DNA of 64,000 nt. Origin: Janibacter limosus (lineage in GTDB: Bacteria; Actinomycetota; Actinomycetes; Actinomycetales; Dermatophilaceae). A program made the position numbers and the translations under genes. A model generated the notes under the pieces. It was not told the origin of the DNA, made no database searches, and saw only the letters and a list, made by a program, of their open reading frames with translations. Of the stretch, positions 1 to 9,714 are shown piece by piece. Positions within the stretch are counted from its first letter, which is position 1; the number at the start of each line of letters is the position of its first letter. The stretch covers positions 2,728,001 to 2,792,000 of the forward strand of contig NZ_CP036164.1 of assembly GCF_004295485.1 (NCBI RefSeq), given 5' to 3'.

Positions 1-46
1 AATGTGCACAGAGCAACAGACGGCTGAGCAGGAAGGCACACCAGAT

Positions 47-1153
47 ATGTCCGACACGGATGTCAAGCACGGCCTCGAGGGCGTCGTCGCCTTCGAGTCC
101 CAGATCGCCGAGCCCGACAAGGCTGGTGGCAACCTGCGGTACCGAGGGGTCGACATCAACGACCTCGTCGGCAAGGTCACCTTCGGTGACGTGTGGGGCC
201 TGCTCGTCGACGACTCCTTCGACCCGGGTCTCCCGCCGGCCGAGCCCTTCCCCCTCCCCGTGCACAGCGGCGACATCCGCGTCGACGTGCAGTCCGCGCT
301 GGCCCAGCTGGCACCGCTGTGGGGCTTCAAGCCGCTGCTCGACATCGATGACACCCAAGTCCGTGAGGACCTCGCCCGCTCGTCGGTCATGGCGCTGTCC
401 TTCATCGCCCAGTCCGCGCACGGCCAGAACACCGCGATGGTCCCCCAGGCGCGCGTCGACGAGGGCAAGAGCATCGTCGAGCGCTTCATGATCCGCTGGC
501 GCGGCGAGCCCGACCCCAAGCACGTCGAGGCCATCAACGCCTACTTCATCTCCGCTGCCGAGCACGGGATGAACGCCTCGACCTTCACCGCACGGGTCAT
601 CGCCTCCACCGGCGCCGACGCGGCCGCCTGCCTCTCCGGGGCCGTCGGTGCGATGTCCGGACCGCTGCACGGTGGCGCCCCGTCCCGCGCCCAGCACATG
701 ATCGAGGGTGTCGAGCGCACCGGCGACGCGACCAAGTACGTCAAGGACGCGCTCGACAACAAGGAGCGCCTCATGGGCTTCGGTCACCGCGTCTACCGGG
801 CCTACGACCCGCGCGCGGCCGTCCTGCGCGAGACCTGCCAGCGCCTGGGCGCCCCCCGCTACGAGGTGGCCCTCGAGCTGGAGAAGGCGGCCATCGCCGA
901 GCTCGCGGACCGCTACCCGGACCGCAAGATGGAGACCAATGTCGACTACTGGGCCGCGGTCCTGCTCGACTTCGCCGATGTCCCCGGCGAGATGATGACC
1001 CCGCTCTTCGTCTGTGCCCGCACGGCCGGTTGGTCGGCCCACGTGCTCGAGCAGAAGCGCACCGGTCGCCTCATCCGCCCGAGCAGCAACTACACCGGCC
1101 CGGGACCGCGCCCGATCAGCGACGTGGCCGGCTACGACACGCTCCCCGCCTGA
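47..1153 (+). CDS. citA: Citrate synthase 2
   Basis: Condenses acetyl-CoA and oxaloacetate to citrate (TCA cycle entry, cytosol). The N-terminus reads LEGVVAFESQIAEPDK followed by RYRGVDINDLV, typical of the short actinobacterial citrate synthase II. The active-site histidine regions GPLHGGAPSRAQH and LMGFGHRVYRAYDPRA are both present, and the length (368 aa) is normal. The reading frame is open from base 2, but ATG at 47 is preferred because AGGAAGG lies at 30-36 and the protein then starts like its relatives. A lipoprotein gene and serC follow on the same strand; a citA/serC neighbourhood is also known in mycobacteria. Confidence 0.95.
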   Translation: MSDTDVKHGLEGVVAFESQIAEPDKAGGNLRYRGVDINDLVGKVTFGDVWGLLVDDSFDPGLPPAEPFPLPVHSGDIRVDVQSALAQLAPLWGFKPLLDIDDTQVREDLARSSVMALSFIAQSAHGQNTAMVPQARVDEGKSIVERFMIRWRGEPDPKHVEAINAYFISAAEHGMNASTFTARVIASTGADAAACLSGAVGAMSGPLHGGAPSRAQHMIEGVERTGDATKYVKDALDNKERLMGFGHRVYRAYDPRAAVLRETCQRLGAPRYEVALELEKAAIAELADRYPDRKMETNVDYWAAVLLDFADVPGEMMTPLFVCARTAGWSAHVLEQKRTGRLIRPSSNYTGPGPRPISDVAGYDTLPA

Positions 1154-1179
1154 TCGGCTTCCGGGGACGAGGGGACACC

Positions 1180-3125
<1,946 letters not shown>

Positions 3126-3141
3126 CCCGGGAGGGTCTGAC

Positions 3142-3222
3142 CTAGAAGGCCGCGGCGATCGCCACGAGGACGAGTGAGGCGAGGACCAGCCAGGTCATGA
3201 TCCGGCGGAAGCGCGGGGTCAC
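3142..3222 (-). CDS. 26-aa single-span membrane peptide (candidate)
   Basis: A GTG codon overlaps the stop of the MFS gene as GTGA and opens a 26-codon frame ending in TAG at 3142. It encodes a basic start (TPRFRRI) followed by an uninterrupted hydrophobic stretch MTWLVLASLVLVAIAAAF, enough for one membrane span. The overlap and the basic-then-hydrophobic layout favour a real coupled small protein. No homology can be judged from sequence, and it could be a chance read-on of the operon end. Confidence 0.35.
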   Translation of the reverse strand: MTPRFRRIMTWLVLASLVLVAIAAAF

Positions 3223-4502
3223 CGGGCGGCCTCGGGCATGTCTTGGGTGGGCGTTGACAGGACGCGCACGCGGGGGCGGCGCTGGCTCGAGTAGGTCACC
3301 TCGACATTCTCGTGCCGTCCGAGCCAGAAGGACACCACGACGAGCGTGATCCCTACCGCGATCGCCCCGACACCGAGCGTCCAACGAGCACCCAGCACGT
3401 CGCCGATCCAGCCGATGACCGGCGCACCGAGGGGCGTCCCGCCGAAGAAGATCGCCATGTACAGGGCCATGACCCGCCCGCGCATCATCGGCTCGGTGCG
3501 CATCTGGACCATGGCATTGGCGGTGGTCATCGCGGTGAGCGAGGTCATGCCGCACGCGATGAGCGCGATGGCGAAGGTCGTGTAGGTCGGCGCCAGCGAC
3601 GCGGCCGTGGTGGCGAGGGTGAAGCCGACGAGCGCCATCAGCAGCACGCGCAGCCGGGGCTCGTTGCGGCGGGCAGCCATGAGCGCCGCAGCCAGTGACC
3701 CGATGGCCATGATCGACCCGAGCAGGCCGTACTCCTCCGCGCCCTTGTGGAAGGTCTGGGTCGCCATCAGTGCGATCGTCAGCTGGAAGTTCATCCCGAA
3801 GGTGCCGAGGACGAAGATCAGGACGAGGACGAGCACGATGTCCGGCCTCCCTCGCACATAGCGCAGGCCCTCCAGAGCCGTCCCGCGACCGGTCACCCTG
3901 GGCGCCGGAGTCATCTCGCTCGTCCGCAGGCACAGCAGCGCGATGATCACCGAGACGAAGGTCAGCGAGTTGACGACCAGCGCCTGGCCGGAGCCGATAC
4001 CGGCGATGACCAGGCCGGCCACACCCGGTCCGATGAGACGGCCGAGGTTGAAGGAGGCGCTGTTGAGCGCGACCGCATTGCTCAACCGGTGGCGCGGCAC
4101 CATCTCGGACACGAAGGTCTGGCGGGCCGGGTTGTCGAAGGCCGCCGCGATACCGGTGATGAGCGCCAGCACGTAGAAGTGCCACAGCTGGGCCGTGCCG
4201 GTCAGGACGAGGACACCGCCGACGAGAGCGGTGAGCCCGAGCGTGGCCTGGGTGACGAGCAGCAGGAGCCGCTTGGGGAACCGATCGGCGACAGCACCGG
4301 TCCAGGGGGCGAGCAGGAGCATCGGCAGGAACTGCAGGCCGGTGACGATGCCGAGCGCTGAGGCCGAGTGGTCGGTGAGCTCGGTGAGGACGACCCAGTC
4401 CTGCGCGACGCGACCCATCCAGGTGCCGACATTGGAGACGATCGCACCCATCGCGTAGATGCGGTAGTTGCGGATCGAGAGGGAGGCGAAGGTCGAGCTC
4501 AT
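3219..4502 (-). CDS. MFS transporter (EntS/MFS_3-like exporter)
   Basis: Twelve-span major facilitator protein (427 aa), N-terminus SIRNYRIYAMGAIVSNVG. It has the cytoplasmic-loop signature GAVADRFPKRLLL between spans 2 and 3 and the pattern of the MFS_3 drug/siderophore exporter subgroup. The substrate is unknown. ATG at 4502 overlaps the stop of the marR-type gene (ATGA), so regulator and exporter are cotranscribed, a common layout for a MarR-controlled efflux pump. Confidence 0.85.
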   Translation of the reverse strand: MSSTFASLSIRNYRIYAMGAIVSNVGTWMGRVAQDWVVLTELTDHSASALGIVTGLQFLPMLLLAPWTGAVADRFPKRLLLLVTQATLGLTALVGGVLVLTGTAQLWHFYVLALITGIAAAFDNPARQTFVSEMVPRHRLSNAVALNSASFNLGRLIGPGVAGLVIAGIGSGQALVVNSLTFVSVIIALLCLRTSEMTPAPRVTGRGTALEGLRYVRGRPDIVLVLVLIFVLGTFGMNFQLTIALMATQTFHKGAEEYGLLGSIMAIGSLAAALMAARRNEPRLRVLLMALVGFTLATTAASLAPTYTTFAIALIACGMTSLTAMTTANAMVQMRTEPMMRGRVMALYMAIFFGGTPLGAPVIGWIGDVLGARWTLGVGAIAVGITLVVVSFWLGRHENVEVTYSSQRRPRVRVLSTPTQDMPEAAR

Positions 4503-4942
4503 CGGGCGGCGATCCTGCCCAGGATCTCGCTCGCGGCCACGAGGACCGCCTGCTCCTCGCTCGTCAGCTCGCTGACGCGTTCGGACATCCAGCGGCCGCG
4601 CTGGCGACGGACCGTCATGAGGAAGTCGCGGCCCGCAGCGGTCAGCTCGACGAGGATGCGCCGCCCGTCATCCGGGTCGTCATGGCGCTCGACGAGACCG
4701 TCGTCGACCAGGCAGCCGACGGTGCGGGTCATGCTCGGCGCCGACACCTTTTCGATGTCGGCGAGCGCCCGTGGGGTGAGGGGTCCGTCCTCGAGTCGGG
4801 AGAGCACCGAGAACTGGTGCGGGGCGATCTCGTCCGTGCTCTCGAAGCGCACCCTGCGACTGATCCGCATGCACGCCAGTCGCAGGTCCTCGCTCACCGA
4901 GCTGATCGCCTTGGGTCCCAGTCTCGCCGCGGTCTCGGTCAC
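4499..4942 (-). CDS. MarR family transcriptional regulator
   Basis: Winged-helix regulator of 147 aa. The recognition region reads LTPRALADIEKVSAPSMTRT and the wing has RHDDPDDGRRILVELT, the classic MarR wing motif DxRD/G-R. It starts at GTG 4942 with GGGAG just upstream. It is translationally coupled to the MFS exporter, so it probably represses the pair. A 7-bp inverted repeat at 4968-4997 directly upstream is the likely autoregulatory operator. The ligand is not predictable. Confidence 0.9.
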   Translation of the reverse strand: MTETAARLGPKAISSVSEDLRLACMRISRRVRFESTDEIAPHQFSVLSRLEDGPLTPRALADIEKVSAPSMTRTVGCLVDDGLVERHDDPDDGRRILVELTAAGRDFLMTVRRQRGRWMSERVSELTSEEQAVLVAASEILGRIAAR

Positions 4943-4967
4943 GGATCTCCCTTCGTCAGGTACAACA

Positions 4968-4997
4968 AGTTAGCACAACTCATTACTCTTGCTAACT
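4968..4997. promoter_or_regulatory. Probable MarR operator
   Basis: Perfect inverted repeat AGTTAGC (4968-4974) / GCTAACT (4991-4997) in a short AT-rich island 26 bp upstream of the marR-type GTG start. Position and symmetry fit an autoregulatory operator. The 31-bp repeat array begins immediately beyond it. Confidence 0.55.
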
Positions 4998-5002
4998 ATT
5001 CC

Positions 5003-5078
5003 GCATCTCCTTAAGGTCGTACGCACCTCTTGCGCATCTCCTTAAGGTCGTGCGCACCTCTTGCGCATCTCCTTAAGG
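5003..5078. repeat. 31-bp tandem repeat array, left part
   Basis: Units begin with GCATCTCC at 5003, 5034 and 5065, exactly 31 bp apart. Each unit carries two 8-bp palindromes, CCTTAAGG and GTGCGCAC (GTACGCAC in the first). The third unit is cut within CCTTAAGG by the ISL3 element and resumes after 6519. There are no unique spacers, so this is not a CRISPR array. Confidence 0.9.
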
Positions 5079-6511
5079 GGCTCTTCACAACTGAGGGTGT
5101 AGTTGGGGTCTGAAGCCGCCGGATTCTAGGAGGGATCTGGCGATGTAGTGGGTCAGGTTGCGAAAGCCCAGGGCCAGGCCGCGTAGGTGTTCCAGGCGTC
5201 CGTTGATGGCTTCGGTGGGTCCGTTGGATGAGCCGGGGTGGTCGAAGTAGGCCAGGACGTCCTCAGCGCGGTGGTGCAGGGTCTTGCCGAGCTTGCGTAG
5301 TTCGATCTGTTCGGGGGGCTGGGAGTTGAGGTGATCGATCAGATCGGCCATCCTCTGGCGTCCTCGAGCAGGCTTCTCGTCGCGGTAGGCGTTGATCATC
5401 TCTTGGTAGGCGCGCCAGGCCTGCGCGAGCTGGGCGTGGGCGGGATCGGCCAGCACGGGCGTGATGCGTTCGCTCTGGCGCTGGGTGCGCAACTGGTCGC
5501 CGACGAACAGTGCCCTGCGCACGCGGTACAACGGGTCGCCCTTGCGGCTGCGGCGCCCACACGTCTCTCGTTGCACCCGCTGTCGGCACCGGTTCATCGC
5601 CTCACCGGCCTGGGCGACGACGTGGAAGGGGTCCATGACCGTGACCGCGGTGGGGACCATTTTCGTGGCGGCAGCCTTGAATCCTGTGAACCCGTCCATC
5701 GCGACGACCTCGATGCCCTCACGCCAGGCTTGGGGCCGTTGGGCCAGCCACGCAGCGAAGACCTCCCCGGAACGCCCTTCGACCATGTCCAGCAACCGGG
5801 CCGTGCCGCCGTCCTGACGAGTAGGGGTCAGGTCGATGATCACGGTGACGTACTTGTCCCCGCGGTGGGTGTGGCGCCACACATGCTCATCGACACCCAG
5901 GACCTTCACCCCCTCGAAGCGGGCCGGGTCATCGATCAGCACCCGTCGCCCTTCGGCCAGGACCGCGTCGTTGGCGGTGTTCCACGCCACGCCCAAGCCC
6001 TCGGCGACCCGGGACATCGACAGGTGCTGGCACACGATCGCGCTCAACGCCCACGCCAGCCCCCCACGAGAGAGCTTGGCTCGAGGCTCAGCCGCCCGGG
6101 AGGTGTCCTGACGCCACACATGACCACAGTCGGTGCACGTGTAGCGGCGCACCCGCACCCGAAGGGTCGTGGGGCGCTGACCGAAGGGGGCATGCGCCAA
6201 GGAGCGCACCACGCTGCCGCGTGGCCGGCCCTGACAGCCACAGCGGTGGCACCAGTCATCCGGCTCGACCACCCGGCAGGCCAGCACCGCCTGCCCGGCC
6301 TCGAGGCACTGGCCAGTGACCTCCAGTCCGAGCTGGTCCAAGCGGGCGAACGTGGTCAGATCCGGGGCAGTGAAGGTAGCGTCAGACATGTCGAGGTCTT
6401 CCTGATGGGTTGTGTGAGAACTTCCATCATGTGAAGGCCTCGACGCCTACCCCGCCACCGCCACGCCGCCCGGGGCCACAAACCCAGTTACACCCTCATC
6501 TGTGAAGAGCC
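5079..6511. mobile_element. ISL3-family insertion sequence, 1433 bp, intact
   Basis: Complete element with terminal inverted repeats at 5079-5107 and 6483-6511 that begin GGCTCTTCACA and match at 25 of 29 positions. It is flanked by perfect 8-bp direct repeats CCTTAAGG (5071-5078 and 6512-6519). GGCTCTTC ends and an 8-bp duplication are hallmarks of the ISL3 family. It holds one full-length transposase gene whose stop codon lies inside the left terminal repeat. Removing the element and one duplication restores the 31-bp array in exact phase. Confidence 0.93.
5085..6389 (-). CDS. ISL3-family transposase
   Basis: DDE transposase of 434 aa with no frameshift. An N-terminal zinc-binding region has paired cysteines (CHRCGC near residue 45, then CTDCGH near 85). 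The DDE catalytic core follows: D in VLGVDEHVW, D in VVAMDGFTG with the family block VMDPFHVV after it, and E in GPTEAINGRLEHLRG. The stop at 5085-5087 is embedded in the left terminal repeat. Length and motif order fit ISL3 members, so the copy looks active. Confidence 0.95.
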   Translation of the reverse strand: MSDATFTAPDLTTFARLDQLGLEVTGQCLEAGQAVLACRVVEPDDWCHRCGCQGRPRGSVVRSLAHAPFGQRPTTLRVRVRRYTCTDCGHVWRQDTSRAAEPRAKLSRGGLAWALSAIVCQHLSMSRVAEGLGVAWNTANDAVLAEGRRVLIDDPARFEGVKVLGVDEHVWRHTHRGDKYVTVIIDLTPTRQDGGTARLLDMVEGRSGEVFAAWLAQRPQAWREGIEVVAMDGFTGFKAAATKMVPTAVTVMDPFHVVAQAGEAMNRCRQRVQRETCGRRSRKGDPLYRVRRALFVGDQLRTQRQSERITPVLADPAHAQLAQAWRAYQEMINAYRDEKPARGRQRMADLIDHLNSQPPEQIELRKLGKTLHHRAEDVLAYFDHPGSSNGPTEAINGRLEHLRGLALGFRNLTHYIARSLLESGGFRPQLHPQL

Positions 6512-6652
6512 CCTTAAGGTCGTGCGCACCTCTTGCGCATCTCCTTAAGGTCGTGCGCACCTGGGGCCGCATCTCCTTAAGGTCGTACGCACCCCAGCCG
6601 CATCTCCTTGAGGTCGTGCGCACCTCTTGCGCATCTCCTTAAGGTCGTGCGG
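6512..6652. repeat. 31-bp tandem repeat array, right part
   Basis: Continuation of the array beyond the insertion sequence, with units starting at 6537, 6569, 6600 and 6631 (spacings 32, 31, 31). The unit at 6600 has CCTTGAGG instead of CCTTAAGG, and the units at 6537 and 6569 have GGGGCC or CCCAGC in place of CTCTTG in the linker. Joined to the left part, the ancestral array had about seven units, roughly 220 bp. It lies downstream of the NCS2 permease gene and upstream of marR, with no coding potential. Confidence 0.88.
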
Positions 6653-6658
6653 ACACAG

Positions 6659-6691
6659 CAGCGCCCCCGCAGGATCGCTGCGGGGGCGCTG
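6659..6691 (-). terminator. Terminator hairpin of the NCS2 permease gene
   Basis: Perfect 14-bp GC-rich stem: CAGCGCCCCCGCAG at 6659-6672, 5-nt loop, CTGCGGGGGCGCTG at 6678-6691. It lies 19 bp beyond the permease stop. No clear U-tract follows, as is common in high-GC actinobacteria. Confidence 0.8.
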
Positions 6692-6710
6692 TGGGGCGAA
6701 GGGGGTGGGC

Positions 6711-8198
6711 TCAGCTGACGCCGAGCACTCCCTTGATCGGGTCGATCCCGAAGTACAGGACGAAGAGCAGGGCGACGAGCCACATCAGCGGGTGGATGAC
6801 GCCGATCTTGCCGCGCACCACCTTGATGAAGACATAGGTGACGAAGCCGGCGCCGATGCCCGCGGTGATCGAGTAGGTGAAGGGCATCAGGATGATCGTG
6901 AGGAAGGCCGGGATGGCGATCTCCAGGTCGTCCCAGTCGATCTCCTTGACCTGCTGCATCATCAGGAAGCCGACGAGCACGAGGGCCGGCGTGGCGGCCT
7001 CGTAGGGGACGACCGCGACGAGCGGCGAGAGGAAGGTCGCGAACAGGAAGAGGACACCGGTGACGACCGAGGCCAGACCCGTGCGTGCCCCCTCGCCGAC
7101 ACCCGAGGCGGACTCGATGTAGCTGGTGTTGGAGCTGACCGATGCGGCGCCACCGGCGGCTGCGGCGAGCGAGTCGACGATGAGGATCCTCTGCGAGTTG
7201 GGCGGGTTGCCCTCCTCGTCGAGCAGGTCACCCTCGGCACCGACGGCGACCATCGTGCCCATGGTGTCGAAGAAGTCGGCGAGCAGGATCGTGAAGACGA
7301 GCAGCGACGCGGAGACGATGCCGATCTTGTCGAAAGAGCCCAGCAGGTTGAAGTCACCCAGCAGACCGAAGTCGGGGGTCGCCACGACGGCGTCCGGGAG
7401 GCTCGGGACATTCAGGCCCCACCCGGTCGGGTTGACCATCTCGCCCTTCTCGTTGGTCTGCGACCCGATGCTGAAGACGGCCTCGACGACCATCGCGAGG
7501 ATCGTCGTGCCGAGGATGCCGTAGAGGATCGCGCCCTTCACCCCGCGCACGTAGAGGGTGATGATGATGAAGAGGCCGATGACGAAGACGAGCAGCGGCC
7601 AGCCGGCGAGGAAGCCACCGACACCGAGCTCGCCGAGGGGACCGCCCGCGGCCTTGCGCACGAAGCCGGCGTCGACGAGGCCGACGACGGTGATGAAGAG
7701 ACCGATGCCGACGCTGATCGCCGTCTTCAGCTGGGCGGGTACGGCATGCAGGACGGCCTTGCGGAACCCGGTCAGGACGAGCAGGAGGATGATCAGACCC
7801 TCCATGACGACCAGGCCCATGGCGTCGGCCCAGGTCATCTCCGGCAGTTTCGCGATGCCGAAGGCGACGAAGGCGTTGAGCCCCAGTCCGGCGGCCAGCG
7901 CCAGCGGGTAGTTGGCGACCACGCCCATGAGCAGCGTCATGACGCCGGCGACGAGCGCCGTGCACGCAGCCACCATGGGCAGGTTGGGTCCGTCGCCGCC
8001 ACCGAGGAATCCCCCGGTGGAGTCGGCCTGGGTGCCGATGATCAGGGGGTTCAGGACGACGATGTACGCCATCGTGAAGAAGGTGGCGAAACCACCGCGG
8101 ACCTCACGGCCGACGGTCGAACCACGCTCGGCGATCTTGAAGTACCGCTCGATCGCGGAACCCTCCGTCGAGGGCGGTGCTGCAGCAGGGGTGCTCAT
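6711..8198 (-). CDS. NCS2-family purine permease (AzgA/PbuG type)
   Basis: Membrane permease of 495 aa for hypoxanthine/guanine/adenine-type bases, by family. The N-terminal block RGGFATFFTMAYIVVLNP is the AzgA-subfamily signature. Later blocks ADFFDTMGTMVAVG and SSNTSYIESASGVGEGARTG match the conserved substrate-site helices of this subfamily. It starts at ATG 8198 with no Shine-Dalgarno. A TACGAT -10-like hexamer at 8207-8212 (reverse strand) suggests a transcript starting at or just before the ATG. Upstream is the gene-remnant scar, so its native promoter context may have changed. Confidence 0.92.
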   Translation of the reverse strand: MSTPAAAPPSTEGSAIERYFKIAERGSTVGREVRGGFATFFTMAYIVVLNPLIIGTQADSTGGFLGGGDGPNLPMVAACTALVAGVMTLLMGVVANYPLALAAGLGLNAFVAFGIAKLPEMTWADAMGLVVMEGLIILLLVLTGFRKAVLHAVPAQLKTAISVGIGLFITVVGLVDAGFVRKAAGGPLGELGVGGFLAGWPLLVFVIGLFIIITLYVRGVKGAILYGILGTTILAMVVEAVFSIGSQTNEKGEMVNPTGWGLNVPSLPDAVVATPDFGLLGDFNLLGSFDKIGIVSASLLVFTILLADFFDTMGTMVAVGAEGDLLDEEGNPPNSQRILIVDSLAAAAGGAASVSSNTSYIESASGVGEGARTGLASVVTGVLFLFATFLSPLVAVVPYEAATPALVLVGFLMMQQVKEIDWDDLEIAIPAFLTIILMPFTYSITAGIGAGFVTYVFIKVVRGKIGVIHPLMWLVALLFVLYFGIDPIKGVLGVS

Positions 8199-8222
8199 GG
8201 CCGCACATCGTATTCTCGAGCG

Positions 8223-8374
8223 TCAGGGCCGTGCACACCCCGTCCGTCGCAGGCGGGGTCGACGTCCGACGATCCGGGGTCGCAGGCCCTGCACGGAGCG
8301 GTCCCGCAGCGCGCCGATCCACACTCCCGCCCCGTAGGCGAGGTCCTCCAGACGTCGCCCCAGGAGACGGGTGA
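8223..8374 (-). pseudogene. 3' remnant of a glycosyltransferase (MftF-like C-terminus)
   Basis: Reverse-strand reading ending at the TGA at 8223-8225 encodes LTRLLGRRLEDLAYGAG, then VWIGALRDRSVQGLRPRI. An LAYGAGVW-x-GALR-R block near the C-terminus resembles the end of mycofactocin-type family 2 glycosyltransferases as I remember them, not as checked by a search. Recognisable sequence stops near 8374, exactly where a TetR fragment starts on the other strand. No catalytic domain remains. Confidence 0.45.
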
Positions 8375-8758
8375 GCGGGCGACTTCCGCGCGATCCTCGA
8401 CGCGCTCCCCTCGTCGCTGCCGCTCTGGCAGCGGGTGCACCAGGGGGTGCTGGCCTTCCACACCTACCCGGCCGAGGTCCTCCCCGCCCATCGCCAGCGC
8501 CTCGAGCTGATCCTGCACACCCCCGCGCTGCAGGCCCACTCAACGCTCCGCTACGCGCAGTGGCGCCGGGTGATCGCCGACCACGTGGCGACGGCTCGAG
8601 GCGTGGACCCGACGGCGCTGGAGCCACTCCTGATCGGCCGGGTCAGCCTCGCGCTGGCGGTCACGGCCTATGACCAGTGGCTCGACCATCCCGACTCCGA
8701 CCTGCTGGCGCTGCTCGACGCCAGCCTCGTCACCTTGCGAGCCCACCTCGACGGCTGA
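8375..8758 (+). pseudogene. C-terminal remnant of a TetR regulator (MftR-like)
   Basis: Open frame after a TGA at 8372-8374, beginning AGDFRAILDALPSSLPL and ending LVTLRAHLDG. The blocks LELILHTPALQAHSTLRYAQ and WRRVIADHV match the ligand domain of TetR proteins of the mycofactocin regulator type (family recollection). The DNA-binding helix-turn-helix that should precede it is missing. A GTG at 8435 could start a 107-aa product, but without the DNA-binding domain it would not be a normal regulator. Confidence 0.6.
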
Positions 8759-8785
8759 CCCCTGCCGTCGAGGGATGCGTCCGGC

Positions 8786-9712
8786 TCAGCGTATGTCGAC
8801 GATGACCTTGCCGTGGGGGCTCGCCACCTGGGCCTGCCAAGCGGTCGCAGCGTCCTCGAGCGCATAGTGCGTGGTCGGCATCGACAGGTCGACCTCGGTC
8901 GACAGCTGGAGCAGGCGGCGCCAGATCTGCTCGCGCTCGGCGGGTGGCCGCTGACCAGTGCCGATGGTTGTCAGGGTGCGGAAGAGCAGCGCACCCGGCC
9001 CGAGTGTGACCTGGCGGCCGGCGAGGGTGCCGGCGTTGACGATGCGCGCGCCCCAGCGGGTGGCGGCGATCGCCGCCTCCAGGGGCGCCCCGTAAACGAG
9101 GTCGAGCACGGCGTCGAAACCGTCGCCGCCACTCGCGTCGCGCAGCCGCGCGGCATCGTCCTCACCCGTCAGGGTGACGACCTCGTCGGCGATGCCGGCC
9201 GACTTGAGGTCGGCCAGCGCATCCGCATCCCGAGCGGCCGCCACGACCCGGCCCGCGCCGAAGTGGCGGGCCAGCGGGAGCGCGATGCGACCGAGCGCAC
9301 CCGTGCCGCCGACAACGAGCACGCGGTCCCCCGCCTCGATCCTGGTCGCTTCGAGGGGCAGCAGTGCACCGGTCCCGGCGATGGCCATGGTGATCGCGGT
9401 CGCATCGTCGACACCGTCCGGCACCTCCCAGACCTCGGGCACGGGCACGACGGTGCGCTCGGCCAACGCGCCGAAGGGGAGGACCGAGCGCTCGCCGAAG
9501 TAGACCCGGCGTCCGTCCTGGTCGCGCCCCACCCCTTCTCCCCGCACGACGCAGGGGAAGTCGACGGACTCGCGATAGGCACCGACGACGTCCCAGCCGC
9601 CGAGCCCGGCGGTGTCGACGTCGATGAGGACGGCACCCGCCTGCTCCGAGGGCTCCTCGTGGTCGACGACCACAGGGGTGCCGCCGCGCTCTTGCAGGAC
9701 TGCTGCTCGCAT
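8786..9712 (-). CDS. MDR-family zinc-independent quinone oxidoreductase-like protein
   Basis: Medium-chain dehydrogenase/reductase of 308 aa. The N-terminal GroES-like half runs from MRAAVLQERGGTPVVV; the Rossmann half starts at DRVLVVGGTGALGRIALPLA. It lacks the catalytic zinc cysteine/histidine pattern, so an NADPH-dependent quinone- or enone-type reduction is likely; the substrate is unknown. ATG 9712 is preferred over ATG 9718 because the GGAG is then 8 nt away instead of 2. It is the last gene of a CoA-transferase, AhpD-like protein and reductase operon. Confidence 0.85.
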   Translation of the reverse strand: MRAAVLQERGGTPVVVDHEEPSEQAGAVLIDVDTAGLGGWDVVGAYRESVDFPCVVRGEGVGRDQDGRRVYFGERSVLPFGALAERTVVPVPEVWEVPDGVDDATAITMAIAGTGALLPLEATRIEAGDRVLVVGGTGALGRIALPLARHFGAGRVVAAARDADALADLKSAGIADEVVTLTGEDDAARLRDASGGDGFDAVLDLVYGAPLEAAIAATRWGARIVNAGTLAGRQVTLGPGALLFRTLTTIGTGQRPPAEREQIWRRLLQLSTEVDLSMPTTHYALEDAATAWQAQVASPHGKVIVDIR

Positions 9713-9714
9713 GT

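Noticed and set aside
2-46. Upstream ATG at base 2 as the citrate synthase start
   Set aside because: The extra 15 residues do not look like citrate synthase, and a good ribosome-binding site sits before ATG 47.
5003-6652. Possible CRISPR array
   Set aside because: Units are contiguous tandem copies with no unique spacers, and there are no cas genes.
6627-8510. 627-codon forward frame opposite the NCS2 permease
   Set aside because: Asp/Glu/Arg/Gly-rich low-complexity translation with no domain. It is the antisense shadow of a clear membrane permease in high-GC DNA.
8435-8758. Intact 107-aa TetR-like gene from GTG 8435
   Set aside because: There is no helix-turn-helix, and homologous residues continue upstream of the GTG to 8375, so it is a truncated remnant.
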